This document shows positions 36,974-45,818 of a stretch of 64,000 nucleotides of DNA, piece after piece (position 1 is the stretch's first letter; every line of letters starts with the position of its first letter). The notes beneath the pieces are model-generated. The model was not told the origin of the DNA. It made no database searches and was given only the letters and a program-made list of their open reading frames with translations. Source of the DNA: CAZAFC01 sp964484675 (GTDB lineage Bacteria > Patescibacteriota > Saccharimonadia > Saccharimonadales > UBA4665); NCBI GenBank assembly GCA_964484675.1, contig CAZAFC010000003.1:97736-161735 (forward strand). Reading direction: 5' to 3'. Position numbers and translations under genes: made by a program.

Positions 36974-37657
36974 ATGTCAAAGCTCATTAAGGCGCAAAAA
37001 TTCTACAAAAGTTCGCAGCCACATGCCAAACCGCTGCTATTGATGTGCGGGCTGTGGGGCAGCATTTGGCAGATGCGCCGGCTTATAAAGGCGCTGAACC
37101 GGGCCGGCTACGACGTCACGGCGCTTGCCTTTACCAACAAAATCATTATCAGTGGCGATCCCCGCCTGATGATTGACCTTGTCGACGAAGTAGTCGATTT
37201 TGCCGACAACCTTGCTCGAGAAAGTGCGCAGCCGGTCGAGCTCGTGGGTGTCAGCTTCGGCGCGCTCCTTGCCCTGAATATCGTCCGCCGGCTGCCCGCT
37301 TACACGCGTGGCGTCCTGGTTACTGGCGGCGATATTGCGAAAATCGTGCACTGGTTTGTGCCGTGGAAATGGCGAATGCCGTACCGCGAACTCGCGAGTA
37401 CCTGGCGAAGACTGAACATGTATTCCGAGCCGGCTGAGCTGCGCGGCAAGCGGCTGCTATTTGTCTTGCACGACAAGGGACGCATGATCGACCCCAGTGA
37501 CGCGGTGCATGAAATCTCCAAGCATCGTCGAGCCGGAAATGAGGTGATTGTCATTGAGCGGCATCGCTTTGGCCATATCGGCACAATTATTGAGGAGACG
37601 ATTCTGCACCCAGCGCGCGTGTTGGAACACCTCAAGCATGTGCAGCGTCCGAAATAG
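36974..37657 (+). CDS. alpha/beta-hydrolase fold protein
   Basis: A 227-residue cytoplasmic protein with the nucleophile elbow VGVSFGALLALN (GxSxG) and the late His in RHRFGHIGT; an oxyanion region PLLLMCGLWGS sits near the N terminus. Substrate unknown: esterase, thioesterase or lipase-like activity is possible. TATACT (36962-36967) ends six bases before the ATG at 36974, so the ATGs at 36956 and 36968 are rejected as lying in the promoter. Confidence 0.8.
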   Translation: MSKLIKAQKFYKSSQPHAKPLLLMCGLWGSIWQMRRLIKALNRAGYDVTALAFTNKIIISGDPRLMIDLVDEVVDFADNLARESAQPVELVGVSFGALLALNIVRRLPAYTRGVLVTGGDIAKIVHWFVPWKWRMPYRELASTWRRLNMYSEPAELRGKRLLFVLHDKGRMIDPSDAVHEISKHRRAGNEVIVIERHRFGHIGTIIEETILHPARVLEHLKHVQRPK

Positions 37658-37691
37658 CAGCGCGCGTCATCTTCTCACACTTGAAAACGGC

Positions 37692-40277
37692 CTAAACGCG
37701 TTCGGCGCCGAAAGCCTCACGCGCTGCCTGCGCAACATCGTCCAGCAAACGAGCGACTTCATCGTCGGTAAGCGTGCGCTCGTAGCTCGTGATTGACACA
37801 CGCAATGTGATCTGTTGCTGCGCGTCATCGCCGTCGCGACGATAAATATCAATCGGGCTAAGCGCTACAAGCGTTTGGTCGGGCCGTCGATCGCTCACTC
37901 GCGCCCACACAAGATCAAAGAGCGATTGGTACGAAATATCACGCGGCAAACGCAGGCAGATATCCTGCTCAACCTTTGGAAATCGCGGCAACGCCACATA
38001 GTTAGGTGGCACAGTTTGTGTTGCTGCCAGCAATGCTGCGAGATCGATCTCAAAGCCGGCAGTGTGGCTCGGGAGCTTGAGCTGGCGGCGTACGCTTGTG
38101 GTAAATTCACCTACAATGCCAAGCGGCGTTTTGGTTTCGGCCACACACACCAAGGCCGAACGTTTGAAATCGAAGGGCTTGGCAAGCAATGCGTAGTCAG
38201 TGGGCAGATTTTCAGGGGTAAGCGGCACGCACGTGAATCGTAGCCCGAGTTTGCCACTCAAAAACGCCACATATTCGCGGGCATCGTAGAACGCGGCGCC
38301 TTCGCCCTTTATCACCTGCTTTTCGGTCTTGGCCACTACCAGCGACAGCCTGACACTCTCGCGCGGCAGACTGTCCTCCGACGACATTTGCTGGGTGCTG
38401 TGCGCGGTGCCCATCTCGAACAATGCAAATGATTCATGGCCGGCCTTGCTGTTGCTGTGCACCTTGTCGAGCAAGTTCGGCACTAAACTCACGCGGTAAT
38501 ATTGGAGATCAGGGCTGAGCGCGTTGCTCAATCGAAACGCTACGTCGCGCGGCTGGCCGACTTTGTCGAGCAAATTACCATGCACGAAATTGTACGTGAG
38601 CAGCTCGTTCGCACCGGCGGCTGCCAAGATTCGGCGCACGCTCGATTTGATAGCCAGAAGCGGATCTTTGGCGGGTGGTGCAATCTGACGCGTCGGCAAT
38701 ACAAGCGGCAGATGCTCGTAGCCGTAGAGCCTGCCAACCTCTTCGACAATATCTTCGCGAATTTCAATATCTGTCCGCCAAAACGGCGCCTGTACTGTGA
38801 GCTGCTCGCCATCAACTGTCACATTAAATTCAACGTTCTCAAGCAACTGCTGCATCTCGGCGGCCAAAAGTTGCAAGCCGAGCCGCGCGTTGATAAATCT
38901 CGCTGTCAGCGTGATGCTCAGGTGCAGCGCGCCGCGCGCGCGAACGCCGTCGGGTAAATGATCGTTGTCGATGATCGGGCTCGCCAGCTTACCGCCCGCT
39001 GAGCGCCGAATTTTTTCGATGATCTTCCCAAGCACGGCGGCATTTTGCAATGGCGATTGCCCCTTGGTATTGCGCGTCACGGCGTCCGTAAACAGGCCGT
39101 GAGCCATACTTGTACGCCGGATTGAGTACATATCAAATGTCGCACATTCTAAAATAATGTTCGTAGTGGTGGCATCTACCTCTGTATCGCCACCGCCCAT
39201 CACGCCGCCAACGCCGATGAGTTTGTCGCGCGTTGCGATCATGATCGCCTCTGGTCGCGGCTCAATTTCCTTGCCATTCAGAAGTAAGATCTTCTCGCCT
39301 GGCCGCGGATTGCGCACCACAAGCGTGGCATGATCCGCGCCGGCATCTTGCGCTATCACCTTGTCATAATCATAGGCGTGCAGCGGCTGGCCGGTTTGCA
39401 GCATGAACCAGTTCGTGTAATCCACGATGTTGTTGATCGAGCGAATACCGGCTTTGGCGAGATCAATCAGCAACCAGGTCGGGCTCGGGCCCACCTGCAC
39501 ATTCCGCAAGCACGCCGCCATGAAGCGCGGCACGAGCTCAGGCAGCTCGTTTTGTACTTCGAGCCTGAGCTCGTCGGATTCGACTTCTGGAAATTCCGGT
39601 GCCAGCGCATACCATTCCGGGCTTTTGTACGGCTGATTTTGGATACCGGCCAGCTCGCGTGCCACCCCGAGGTAGCCGAAGCAATCGGGCCGATGGGTGA
39701 ACATCTTGTTCTCGATATCGATAATAACGTCACCATGCAAATGATAGGCATCGGCGAGCGACATGCCGGGCCGGACTTGCTCGGTAGGCTCAACGACGAT
39801 CTCGAGAATACCGTCGTGCGAATCGCCAAATGCCAGCTCGCGCGGACTCGCCAGCATGCCGTTACTTACCACGCCGCGCATTGGCCGGGCCGACAGCACA
39901 AACGGCTCGGCAGTGCCATATGTTTCGGGCACCGTGGCGCCAGGCGGCAGCCACGCAACGAGCAAACCTTCACGCACGTTTGGTGCGCCGCACACTACTG
40001 TTATCAGGCCATCCTCACTCCGCTCAATACCCTCAGCACGGCCACCGTCATCAATCGCGCATACATTGAGGTGATCGGAATTTTCAAGCGGCGCACAGCG
40101 CACGACTTTGGCAATCAATACAGCTTCATATTTAGCACCGAACTCGACAATCTCTTCAATCGCGCCCAGCTGCGCACCAATATTCTCTATCAAAGCGGGC
40201 ACACCGTGCGGCGCCGGATCGCCGGCGGCGTGGTACTTTTCGTTCAGAAATCGCAGTGTGGTGAGACTAATTTTCAT
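37692..40277 (-). CDS. pheT: phenylalanyl-tRNA synthetase beta subunit
   Basis: The 861-residue beta subunit of the (alpha-beta)2 PheRS. Domains: N-terminal B1, EMAP/tRNA-binding OB fold (about 45-165, KVVRCAPLENSDHLNVCAI), B3/B4 editing domain (FTHRPDCFGYLGVARELAG), B5 (INARLGLQL), the catalytic-like core and a C-terminal anticodon-binding FDX-ACB domain. Overlaps the HIT gene by 11 bases and is preceded by GGAGGT. Operon pheS-HIT-pheT. Confidence 0.95.
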   Translation of the reverse strand: MKISLTTLRFLNEKYHAAGDPAPHGVPALIENIGAQLGAIEEIVEFGAKYEAVLIAKVVRCAPLENSDHLNVCAIDDGGRAEGIERSEDGLITVVCGAPNVREGLLVAWLPPGATVPETYGTAEPFVLSARPMRGVVSNGMLASPRELAFGDSHDGILEIVVEPTEQVRPGMSLADAYHLHGDVIIDIENKMFTHRPDCFGYLGVARELAGIQNQPYKSPEWYALAPEFPEVESDELRLEVQNELPELVPRFMAACLRNVQVGPSPTWLLIDLAKAGIRSINNIVDYTNWFMLQTGQPLHAYDYDKVIAQDAGADHATLVVRNPRPGEKILLLNGKEIEPRPEAIMIATRDKLIGVGGVMGGGDTEVDATTTNIILECATFDMYSIRRTSMAHGLFTDAVTRNTKGQSPLQNAAVLGKIIEKIRRSAGGKLASPIIDNDHLPDGVRARGALHLSITLTARFINARLGLQLLAAEMQQLLENVEFNVTVDGEQLTVQAPFWRTDIEIREDIVEEVGRLYGYEHLPLVLPTRQIAPPAKDPLLAIKSSVRRILAAAGANELLTYNFVHGNLLDKVGQPRDVAFRLSNALSPDLQYYRVSLVPNLLDKVHSNSKAGHESFALFEMGTAHSTQQMSSEDSLPRESVRLSLVVAKTEKQVIKGEGAAFYDAREYVAFLSGKLGLRFTCVPLTPENLPTDYALLAKPFDFKRSALVCVAETKTPLGIVGEFTTSVRRQLKLPSHTAGFEIDLAALLAATQTVPPNYVALPRFPKVEQDICLRLPRDISYQSLFDLVWARVSDRRPDQTLVALSPIDIYRRDGDDAQQQITLRVSITSYERTLTDDEVARLLDDVAQAAREAFGAERV

Positions 40278-40740
40278 CAAGAACCTCCGCGCGAACGGCA
40301 ATGATCTTGGCCTGCGAGGCCTGCAGATCTTCGGCTGACATTTCGGGCCCGTTACTTGTCATGATGTAGCCGGGATAGTGTGGGAAAAACATCGTTGCCT
40401 TGGGAAAAGCGCTGCGATCGGCGTGCAAGCCATGCATTGGGTACAGCTTGGCATGCACGTGCGGCACAGCTTCGCCCTCGAACACCAGCGCCACGCGCTC
40501 CACGCTATAAGCTTTTTCGAGCAGACGCGCCACCTTTTTGGCAGCCGCCATCAGCCCGGCAATGGCATCATCGTCCAGCGCAAAAACATACTCACCGGGA
40601 TTCCGGCGCGGCACAACAATCGTCTGGCCCGGCGTGCTCGCAAACGGCGTCAAAAACGCCGCATACTGCTCGTCTTCCCAGACAATGTAGCCGGGCAGTT
40701 CGTGATCGACAATTTTTTCGAAAAGTGTTTTATCCGTCAT
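40267..40740 (-). CDS. HIT-family nucleotide hydrolase, HxHxK variant
   Basis: A 157-residue histidine-triad protein: VWEDEQYAAFLTPFASTPGQTIVVPRR at the N terminus and the triad region EAVPHVHAKLYPMHG. The third His of the usual HxHxHxx motif is Lys here, the catalytic middle His is kept. HIT proteins cleave nucleoside phosphoramidates or dinucleoside polyphosphates, some acting on aminoacyl-AMP, which would suit its place between pheS and pheT (inference). Start 40740 has AGGA eight bases upstream; the ATG at 40755 has none. Confidence 0.85.
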   Translation of the reverse strand: MTDKTLFEKIVDHELPGYIVWEDEQYAAFLTPFASTPGQTIVVPRRNPGEYVFALDDDAIAGLMAAAKKVARLLEKAYSVERVALVFEGEAVPHVHAKLYPMHGLHADRSAFPKATMFFPHYPGYIMTSNGPEMSAEDLQASQAKIIAVRAEVLDEN

Positions 40741-40757
40741 AGTTGGTTCCTGCATTG

Positions 40758-41822
40758 CTAGCGGTCGTTACTAAATTGCTTGAGAAAATCGAGTTTGCCC
40801 GACTCAAAATGCCGCACATCCTCGATGCCATATTTCATCATCACCAGGCGCTCAAGGCCACAGCCCCAGGCAAAACCCGTGTACATCTCGGAGTCGATAC
40901 CGGCTTCGCGCAGCACGTTCGGGTGAATCATGCCCATGCCAAGCAGTTCGATCCAGCCAGTGTAGCTGCAAATCTGGCAACCTTTTTTCTGGCAAAACGG
41001 GCAGCTCAGCGCCAGCTCAAAGCTCGGCTCGGTGAATGGAAAATAAAACGGCTGGCTCTTGATCTCGATTTCCTGGCCGTAATATTCACTCAAAAATGTC
41101 TTGAACGTCGCCATCAGATGGCCGGCATGCACGCCCTTGCTAACGTACACGCCTTCGAACTGGTGAAAGGTGTGCTCGTGGCGCGCGTCCATATCTTCGT
41201 TGCGAAAGACACGGCCAGGCAGCAACACGGCAATCGGTTTGTCCTGCTCGAGATTCGCCTTGTATTTTTCGAGCACGCGGTTCTGCATGGTGCTCGTGTG
41301 CGCCGGCGCGATGAGCGGCTTGCCATTCGCGTCGGTCTGCACGGTCATAAATGTGTCGTAATCATCGCGCGCCGGGTGTCCTTCTGGGAAATTCAGCGCG
41401 CCGAACATGTGGTAGTCATCATCAATCTGGCGCGATTCAATCGCCGTAAAACCCATGCGATAAAAAATATCGAGCACCAGCTCAAGCTCACTCATGAGCG
41501 GATGCCGCGTGCCGTGCTCGGCACCGCGCAATTTCGGACGGGCTGCAGGCGGCACGTTGCGATCGAACGGCGCAGTCACGTCGATGTTAGGCAGCGCCTC
41601 GGCTTGCTCCTGGTGCTCGGCCACCAGCGCAGCGAGCTCGGCCCGCAAGCGATTCATTTCCTTGCCAAAATCCGCACGTTCCTCAGGACTGAGCGTGGGA
41701 ATCTCGGCGTATAACGCCTTGAGTTCCACGGCTTTGAGAATGTCAGCCTTGACTTCGAGCTCGCCAAAGCGCGCCCGAAGCTGCTCGGCTGCGGCAGCAA
41801 TACGTGGATTTTGGTAGTTCAT
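40758..41822 (-). CDS. pheS: phenylalanyl-tRNA synthetase alpha subunit
   Basis: The 354-residue catalytic alpha subunit of PheRS, charging tRNA-Phe. Seen: N-terminal coiled coil (about 1-90), HPLMSELELVLDIFYRMGF, class II motif 2 RNEDMDARHEHTFHQFEGV, and motif 3 GCGLERLVMMKYGI. An unusual CPFCQKKGCQICSYTG cysteine cluster sits before motif 3, which could bind zinc. TATACT (41829-41834) is six bases before the ATG. Confidence 0.95.
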   Translation of the reverse strand: MNYQNPRIAAAAEQLRARFGELEVKADILKAVELKALYAEIPTLSPEERADFGKEMNRLRAELAALVAEHQEQAEALPNIDVTAPFDRNVPPAARPKLRGAEHGTRHPLMSELELVLDIFYRMGFTAIESRQIDDDYHMFGALNFPEGHPARDDYDTFMTVQTDANGKPLIAPAHTSTMQNRVLEKYKANLEQDKPIAVLLPGRVFRNEDMDARHEHTFHQFEGVYVSKGVHAGHLMATFKTFLSEYYGQEIEIKSQPFYFPFTEPSFELALSCPFCQKKGCQICSYTGWIELLGMGMIHPNVLREAGIDSEMYTGFAWGCGLERLVMMKYGIEDVRHFESGKLDFLKQFSNDR

Positions 41823-41858
41823 GCGTTCAGTATAGCAGTTTCTGATCAGATCGAAACA

Positions 41859-41887
41859 TTGACAAATAGTCTACCCGTAGGCATAGT
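41859..41887 (+). promoter_or_regulatory. promoter of orf320
   Basis: TTGACA (41859-41864) and CATAGT (41882-41887) with 17-base spacing point rightward. The leaderless pheS promoter lies immediately to the left in the opposite direction. Confidence 0.55.
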
Positions 41888-41903
41888 ATATTTGAAATTC
41901 CCG

Positions 41904-42866
41904 ATGTGGAGTTTGGTCCAAAAAGCGCTCTTTTGCGCGACATTTACGACAGATTGGACGCGCATGCAAACCGTAGCGGCTAAATGCCTATACGAAGTAG
42001 GCGGCATATTCTCGATCGGGTTCATCAGCCCGTTCCCCATCCAGCAGTTCGCAAACCTCAACCCGCCGTCATATGGCATACAAGACAGGCGCTCAACGCT
42101 GCCGAAGGGTTTTGTCCCTGAGGGGCAAGTCTTGAAGACGTTCATGGCCAGCTGGGTGCAGGGCGACATGATGCTGAGCGAAAACTGCATCTTGGCGCCC
42201 AAAGAACTGCAGTCCGGCGAAGTCGGCCAGCGCATCTACTGGGAGTACCTGCTGGTGCTGAGCAGCAACACGGCCATCGTCATCTTTTCGCTCCTGCTGC
42301 GTGATTTGGATCCGTATCAGGGAGAAGCCTTCAGCACCAACCTGCCCCAGATGCAGCGCGATGTCGCCTACCGGCTGGACGAGCACGCCATTCCGATCGT
42401 GCTGGACTGCGTTTCGGCGCAGTTCGGCGGCCGCACGTTGTGGCGACAGCGACGGGCCCGCCTCGGGATGACATTCAATCCGAAGGAGGAGACCGCAAGC
42501 CTGATCATCAACACCAGCGAGCCGCTGAACGGCCTGCGCGGACTCGTGGGCGCTAACTCCGAAGCTACCGAGCGGAGCTTGCGGACACCGCTGGAAGTCG
42601 GCCTGACCATGCCACCGTACATAGAGGCTCGAGTCGGCACACGCGGTTCGGATATGCCCTACGAGATCACGCTAACGGCGCACTACAGCGCGGTCCAAGC
42701 GGTGCTCGGCGCCTATGCCAGTCAGCTCAAGCGCGTCGCGCCCGCTGAAGCACCTATCTGGCTGCCCATAAGCTTCGAGCAAGCGAACACGCTCTTCGAG
42801 CACATGCTCGTGCGGGCCGCGTGGGAGCAATCCAGCGACACACAAATGCTCGGCCTCATGCCGTGA
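41904..42866 (+). CDS. unrecognised 320-residue protein
   Basis: A soluble-looking mixed protein without a motif I recognise. It has a hydrophobic stretch around IYWEYLLVLSSNTAIVIFSLLLRD and strand-rich C-terminal half. The start is uncertain: the ATG at 41904 lies about ten bases after the expected transcription start and has no ribosome site; an ATG at 41964 is a fair alternative. G/C-ending codons, its own TTGACA promoter and a GC hairpin after the stop put it with the orphan genes. Function unknown. Confidence 0.6.
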   Translation: MWSLVQKALFCATFTTDWTRMQTVAAKCLYEVGGIFSIGFISPFPIQQFANLNPPSYGIQDRRSTLPKGFVPEGQVLKTFMASWVQGDMMLSENCILAPKELQSGEVGQRIYWEYLLVLSSNTAIVIFSLLLRDLDPYQGEAFSTNLPQMQRDVAYRLDEHAIPIVLDCVSAQFGGRTLWRQRRARLGMTFNPKEETASLIINTSEPLNGLRGLVGANSEATERSLRTPLEVGLTMPPYIEARVGTRGSDMPYEITLTAHYSAVQAVLGAYASQLKRVAPAEAPIWLPISFEQANTLFEHMLVRAAWEQSSDTQMLGLMP

Positions 42867-42875
42867 CGATGCGCA

Positions 42876-42920
42876 GGCGAGCGGCATCCGGCTGGCTCAT
42901 GCCACCTGCCGCTCGCCTTA
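42876..42920 (+). terminator. GC hairpin after orf320
   Basis: GGCGAGCGGCA (42876-42886) pairs with TGCCGCTCGCC (42907-42917), an 11-bp stem ten bases after the stop. Only TTA follows, so termination may be weak. Confidence 0.6.
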
Positions 42921-43049
42921 GCGCGCTCGATCTGTCACATTATCAGAGTGCCGCTTTGATTTATAAGCGACATTGCGATGATGTTTTTGCCTTAGGCCCT
43001 CTACGGGCAACGTCTGCGCCGCCAATAGCGCGCATGATACAATAGAGTT

Positions 43050-43547
43050 ATGGCAAATTTCTCTTTCGACATCGTATCCGAATATGACAAAGCCGAGATG
43101 AACAACGTGCTCGACCAAGCGCGGCGCGAGCTGGATAATCGCTACGACTTCAAGGGCACGCCGGCCAATATCGAGTGGCTCGACGCCGACAAGACGGGCC
43201 TGAAAATCACCGGCAACGGCGAGTGGCAGATTGAAGCCATTCTCGACATTGTGCGGAAGCGTTTGGCCACGCGCGATCAGAGCCAAAAAGTACTCGACAC
43301 GTCGCGTAGCATCGTTGAGAGTAATCTGCGCGCCACACAAGAGGTGCCGTTCAAGCAAGGGCTCGACCAGGAAAAAGCCAAGCAGATCACGAAGCTGTTG
43401 CGCGAACATTTTCCCAAGGCAAAGGCGCAGATCCAGGGCGACGCCGTGCGTGTGACGTCATCAAGCAAAGATGAACTACAGGCCGTGATGCAGCTGCTGC
43501 GCAGCCAGGACTTCGAGTTCCCGCTGTCGTTCAATAATTTTCGCTAA
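43050..43547 (+). CDS. yajQ: YajQ-family nucleotide-binding protein
   Basis: A 165-residue YajQ (DUF520) protein with two ferredoxin-like halves; homologues bind nucleic acids or cyclic-di-GMP. Seen: FSFDIVSEYDKAEMNNVLDQ at the start, ELDNRYDFKGT, and KDELQAVMQLLRSQDFEFPL at the end. TACAAT (43038-43043) lies six bases before the ATG. The last 72 bases overlap, on the other strand, the end of the gene at 43476-44213. Confidence 0.93.
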   Translation: MANFSFDIVSEYDKAEMNNVLDQARRELDNRYDFKGTPANIEWLDADKTGLKITGNGEWQIEAILDIVRKRLATRDQSQKVLDTSRSIVESNLRATQEVPFKQGLDQEKAKQITKLLREHFPKAKAQIQGDAVRVTSSSKDELQAVMQLLRSQDFEFPLSFNNFR

Positions 43548-44213
43548 ATTCGGCGGGCTGAACCGGGCACGTTGCAGTTCGGCCCTCGCCGCTTCCAGCC
43601 ACGCCACGCTGCCAGGTGTATGCATGGCCAATTGGCCAAGAGCCACCAATTGTTCGCTTGGCACATATACAAACTCATGGCGCGACACGCCACGGAGAGC
43701 CATATTGGGGATGCACACTCGCGCGATGAGTGCGCGCGGTCCCGCCTCGGCAGCACCATTGCACACATGCTTGGCAGCTGTCGGCCGATCGAGCAGATAC
43801 GCTCGGCCAGTTTGGGCGTAATTATCGCTTGTGCCGCCGACTTGCGCGGCCGCGTCTAGACCACGCCGATCAATGCCCGGCCAGAACGCCGCTGCCACCG
43901 CCATCCGGCCCATGCCAGCCCGAACCGGCACGGCGATACGCCGCTCGGCCATGGCATGCGGGGGCCGCTCTTCAGCAGAAATCAGATCGGGCTTGGTGTC
44001 ATCGCTATGCGGCGCAAATTCTGTGTCAGATGGCGCGCATTCTTCATTGGCCGACTCAGACTCTGCCTGGCGCAAGGCAGCGGCCATGCCCCACACATCG
44101 GGCGTCAACTCACTATTCGAGGGCACATCCGCCGGTTCATGCTCGAAGCCCAACCATGCACTATACTCACTCGCGCCCACGCTAGGCCCCGCGCATTTTT
44201 TGAGTTCGTTCAT
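43476..44213 (-). CDS. unrecognised 245-residue protein
   Basis: The N-terminal 100 residues are acidic and probably disordered; the remaining part looks folded (RALIARVCIPNMALRGVSRHEFVYVP followed by helices ending in LEVLAAQQLHHGL). No family recognised. A TATACT box read leftward (44230-44235) lies 16 bases before the ATG and forms, with the opposite promoter, the palindrome AGTATACT. The gene overlaps yajQ tail to tail by 72 bases, so one of the two could extend less far, but both frames are intact. Confidence 0.55.
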   Translation of the reverse strand: MNELKKCAGPSVGASEYSAWLGFEHEPADVPSNSELTPDVWGMAAALRQAESESANEECAPSDTEFAPHSDDTKPDLISAEERPPHAMAERRIAVPVRAGMGRMAVAAAFWPGIDRRGLDAAAQVGGTSDNYAQTGRAYLLDRPTAAKHVCNGAAEAGPRALIARVCIPNMALRGVSRHEFVYVPSEQLVALGQLAMHTPGSVAWLEAARAELQRARFSPPNLAKIIERQRELEVLAAQQLHHGL

Positions 44214-44229
44214 TTCGCACTAAGGTTGC

Positions 44230-44237
44230 AGTATACT
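44230..44237. promoter_or_regulatory. bidirectional palindromic -10 box AGTATACT
   Basis: The 8-bp palindrome gives a TATACT on each strand: rightward six bases before the ATG of the GH63-like gene (44244) and leftward 16 bases before the ATG at 44213. The two genes must share and compete for this site. Confidence 0.55.
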
Positions 44238-44243
44238 AAAAGC

Positions 44244-45638
44244 ATGACCGACATGTCTACCATCTTTCACCGCGCCCACGAGGTGCTCAAGCAAAACGAC
44301 CGCGGCATGTACACGATTCCTGCCCAGGGGCTGTATCCGCATCAGTGGCTCTGGGACAGCTGCTTTGCGGCGCTTGGCTGGCGGCATATCGATGTCGAGC
44401 GCGCCAAGCTCGAGATTCTTAGCCTGCTGCGCGGCCAATGGCAAAACGGCATGATTCCGCACATGATTTTTACGCCGGGGAACGAATTCGCCCGCGATCA
44501 TAATATTTGGCGCAGCTGGGTGAGCCCATTCGCCCCTGACGGGATGGTCACAAGCGGCATCACTCAGCCGCCGATGATCGCCGAAGCCGTGGTGCGGGTC
44601 GGTGAGAAGATGCCGATCGTGGAGCGCCGCAGCTGGTATCGCCAGGTGTTTCCGGCACTGCTGTCATATCATCAATGGCTCTATGCCGAGCGTGATCCGC
44701 ACGACGAAGGGCTGGCGCTGCAGATTCACCCCTGGGAGACCGGCCTCGACAACACACCGCCTTGGATGGCCGAACTGCATGGCCACCTGCTACCGTGGTG
44801 GATTCGGCTCTTGCGAAAGACGCACCTTGATGGCATGACCGGCATGATGCGGCGCGACACTCGCTTCGTACCGGCCGCTCAGCGTTACTCAAACATTGAC
44901 GCCCTTGCACTCTACGATGCGCAGCGCCGATTGCGTCGCAAGAGTTACGACATCGACAAAATTCTCGACCATTCGCTCTTCGCCATCGAAGATCTGGTCT
45001 TCAACAGCATTTTGGCGCGAGCCAACGAGCACCTCGAGCACATCGCCACCAGCTTGCGCATGGAGCTGCCGAGCGATTTGCTTGCGCGCATGGCCAAAAC
45101 GGCTAGCTCACTCGAGGATCTCTGGGATCCATACACGGAAATGTATTACTCGCGTGATTTTATTACGCATCGTTTGCTCAAAGAGCTAAGCGTCGCGACG
45201 CTGCTACCACTGTATGCGGGCACGGTCAGCAAAGAAAAGGCCGCACTGCTCGTCAAGCACATCGAGAACGAGCACATGTTTGGGCCGGCGTTCCCGCTGC
45301 CCAGTGTGCCGCCGAGCTCGCCGTGGTTTGACCCCGTTCGCTACTGGCAAGGTCCGACTTGGCTCAATATCAACTGGCTCGTCGCCGATGGCCTGCGGCG
45401 CTACGGCTACCGTGACCATGCTGATGCCCTAATCGAAAGTTCGCTTGAGCTTGTCGACCAGCCCGCCAGTATTTTTTCGGAATATTATCAGCCGCTCACG
45501 GGCACGCCACTCGGGGCGCACAATTTTTCCTGGACCGCGGCGATTATCATGGACTGGATCAAAAGCTCGCCACAGTTTTCGAAATCTTCGACTCGCTCTT
45601 CTGCTGGGCCTTCGAACACTTCATCCGCCCAAAAATAG
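44244..45638 (+). CDS. GH63-like (alpha/alpha)6 glycoside hydrolase
   Basis: A 464-residue cytoplasmic enzyme of the GH63/GH15-like six-hairpin fold, related to mannosylglycerate and glucosylglycerate hydrolases and trehalase-type enzymes. Seen: GLYPHQWLWDSCFAALGW with the catalytic-type Asp, IHPWETGLDNTPPW, GPTWLNINWLVADGL and IFSEYYQPLTG with the Glu. It probably cleaves a small alpha-linked sugar such as a compatible solute; the substrate is inferred only from family. TATACT (44232-44237) is six bases before the ATG. The Ser-rich tail after DWI is odd and unlike the family. Confidence 0.82.
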   Translation: MTDMSTIFHRAHEVLKQNDRGMYTIPAQGLYPHQWLWDSCFAALGWRHIDVERAKLEILSLLRGQWQNGMIPHMIFTPGNEFARDHNIWRSWVSPFAPDGMVTSGITQPPMIAEAVVRVGEKMPIVERRSWYRQVFPALLSYHQWLYAERDPHDEGLALQIHPWETGLDNTPPWMAELHGHLLPWWIRLLRKTHLDGMTGMMRRDTRFVPAAQRYSNIDALALYDAQRRLRRKSYDIDKILDHSLFAIEDLVFNSILARANEHLEHIATSLRMELPSDLLARMAKTASSLEDLWDPYTEMYYSRDFITHRLLKELSVATLLPLYAGTVSKEKAALLVKHIENEHMFGPAFPLPSVPPSSPWFDPVRYWQGPTWLNINWLVADGLRRYGYRDHADALIESSLELVDQPASIFSEYYQPLTGTPLGAHNFSWTAAIIMDWIKSSPQFSKSSTRSSAGPSNTSSAQK

Positions 45639-45818
45639 CCAAAAATCTTGCCGCCCGACCCATCCTGGCTATGCCGGGCGTAGCACCGCCGCGTTTGCTC
45701 GGCATGTAGCACTTTCACAGTGCAAGCTGGCGATTATTAGGACAATGCTGGCGTAGACGCTGCAACGCAGTCACTTAGCATTCGAGCCGCACAAAGATCT
45801 TGTTTGTGTCTTGTGTAT

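Noticed and set aside
45488..45718. 76-codon leftward frame opposite the end of the GH63-like gene
   Set aside because: Plausible composition but only a GTG start, no ribosome site, and the + strand gene is well supported; the odd Ser-rich tail of that gene leaves slight doubt.
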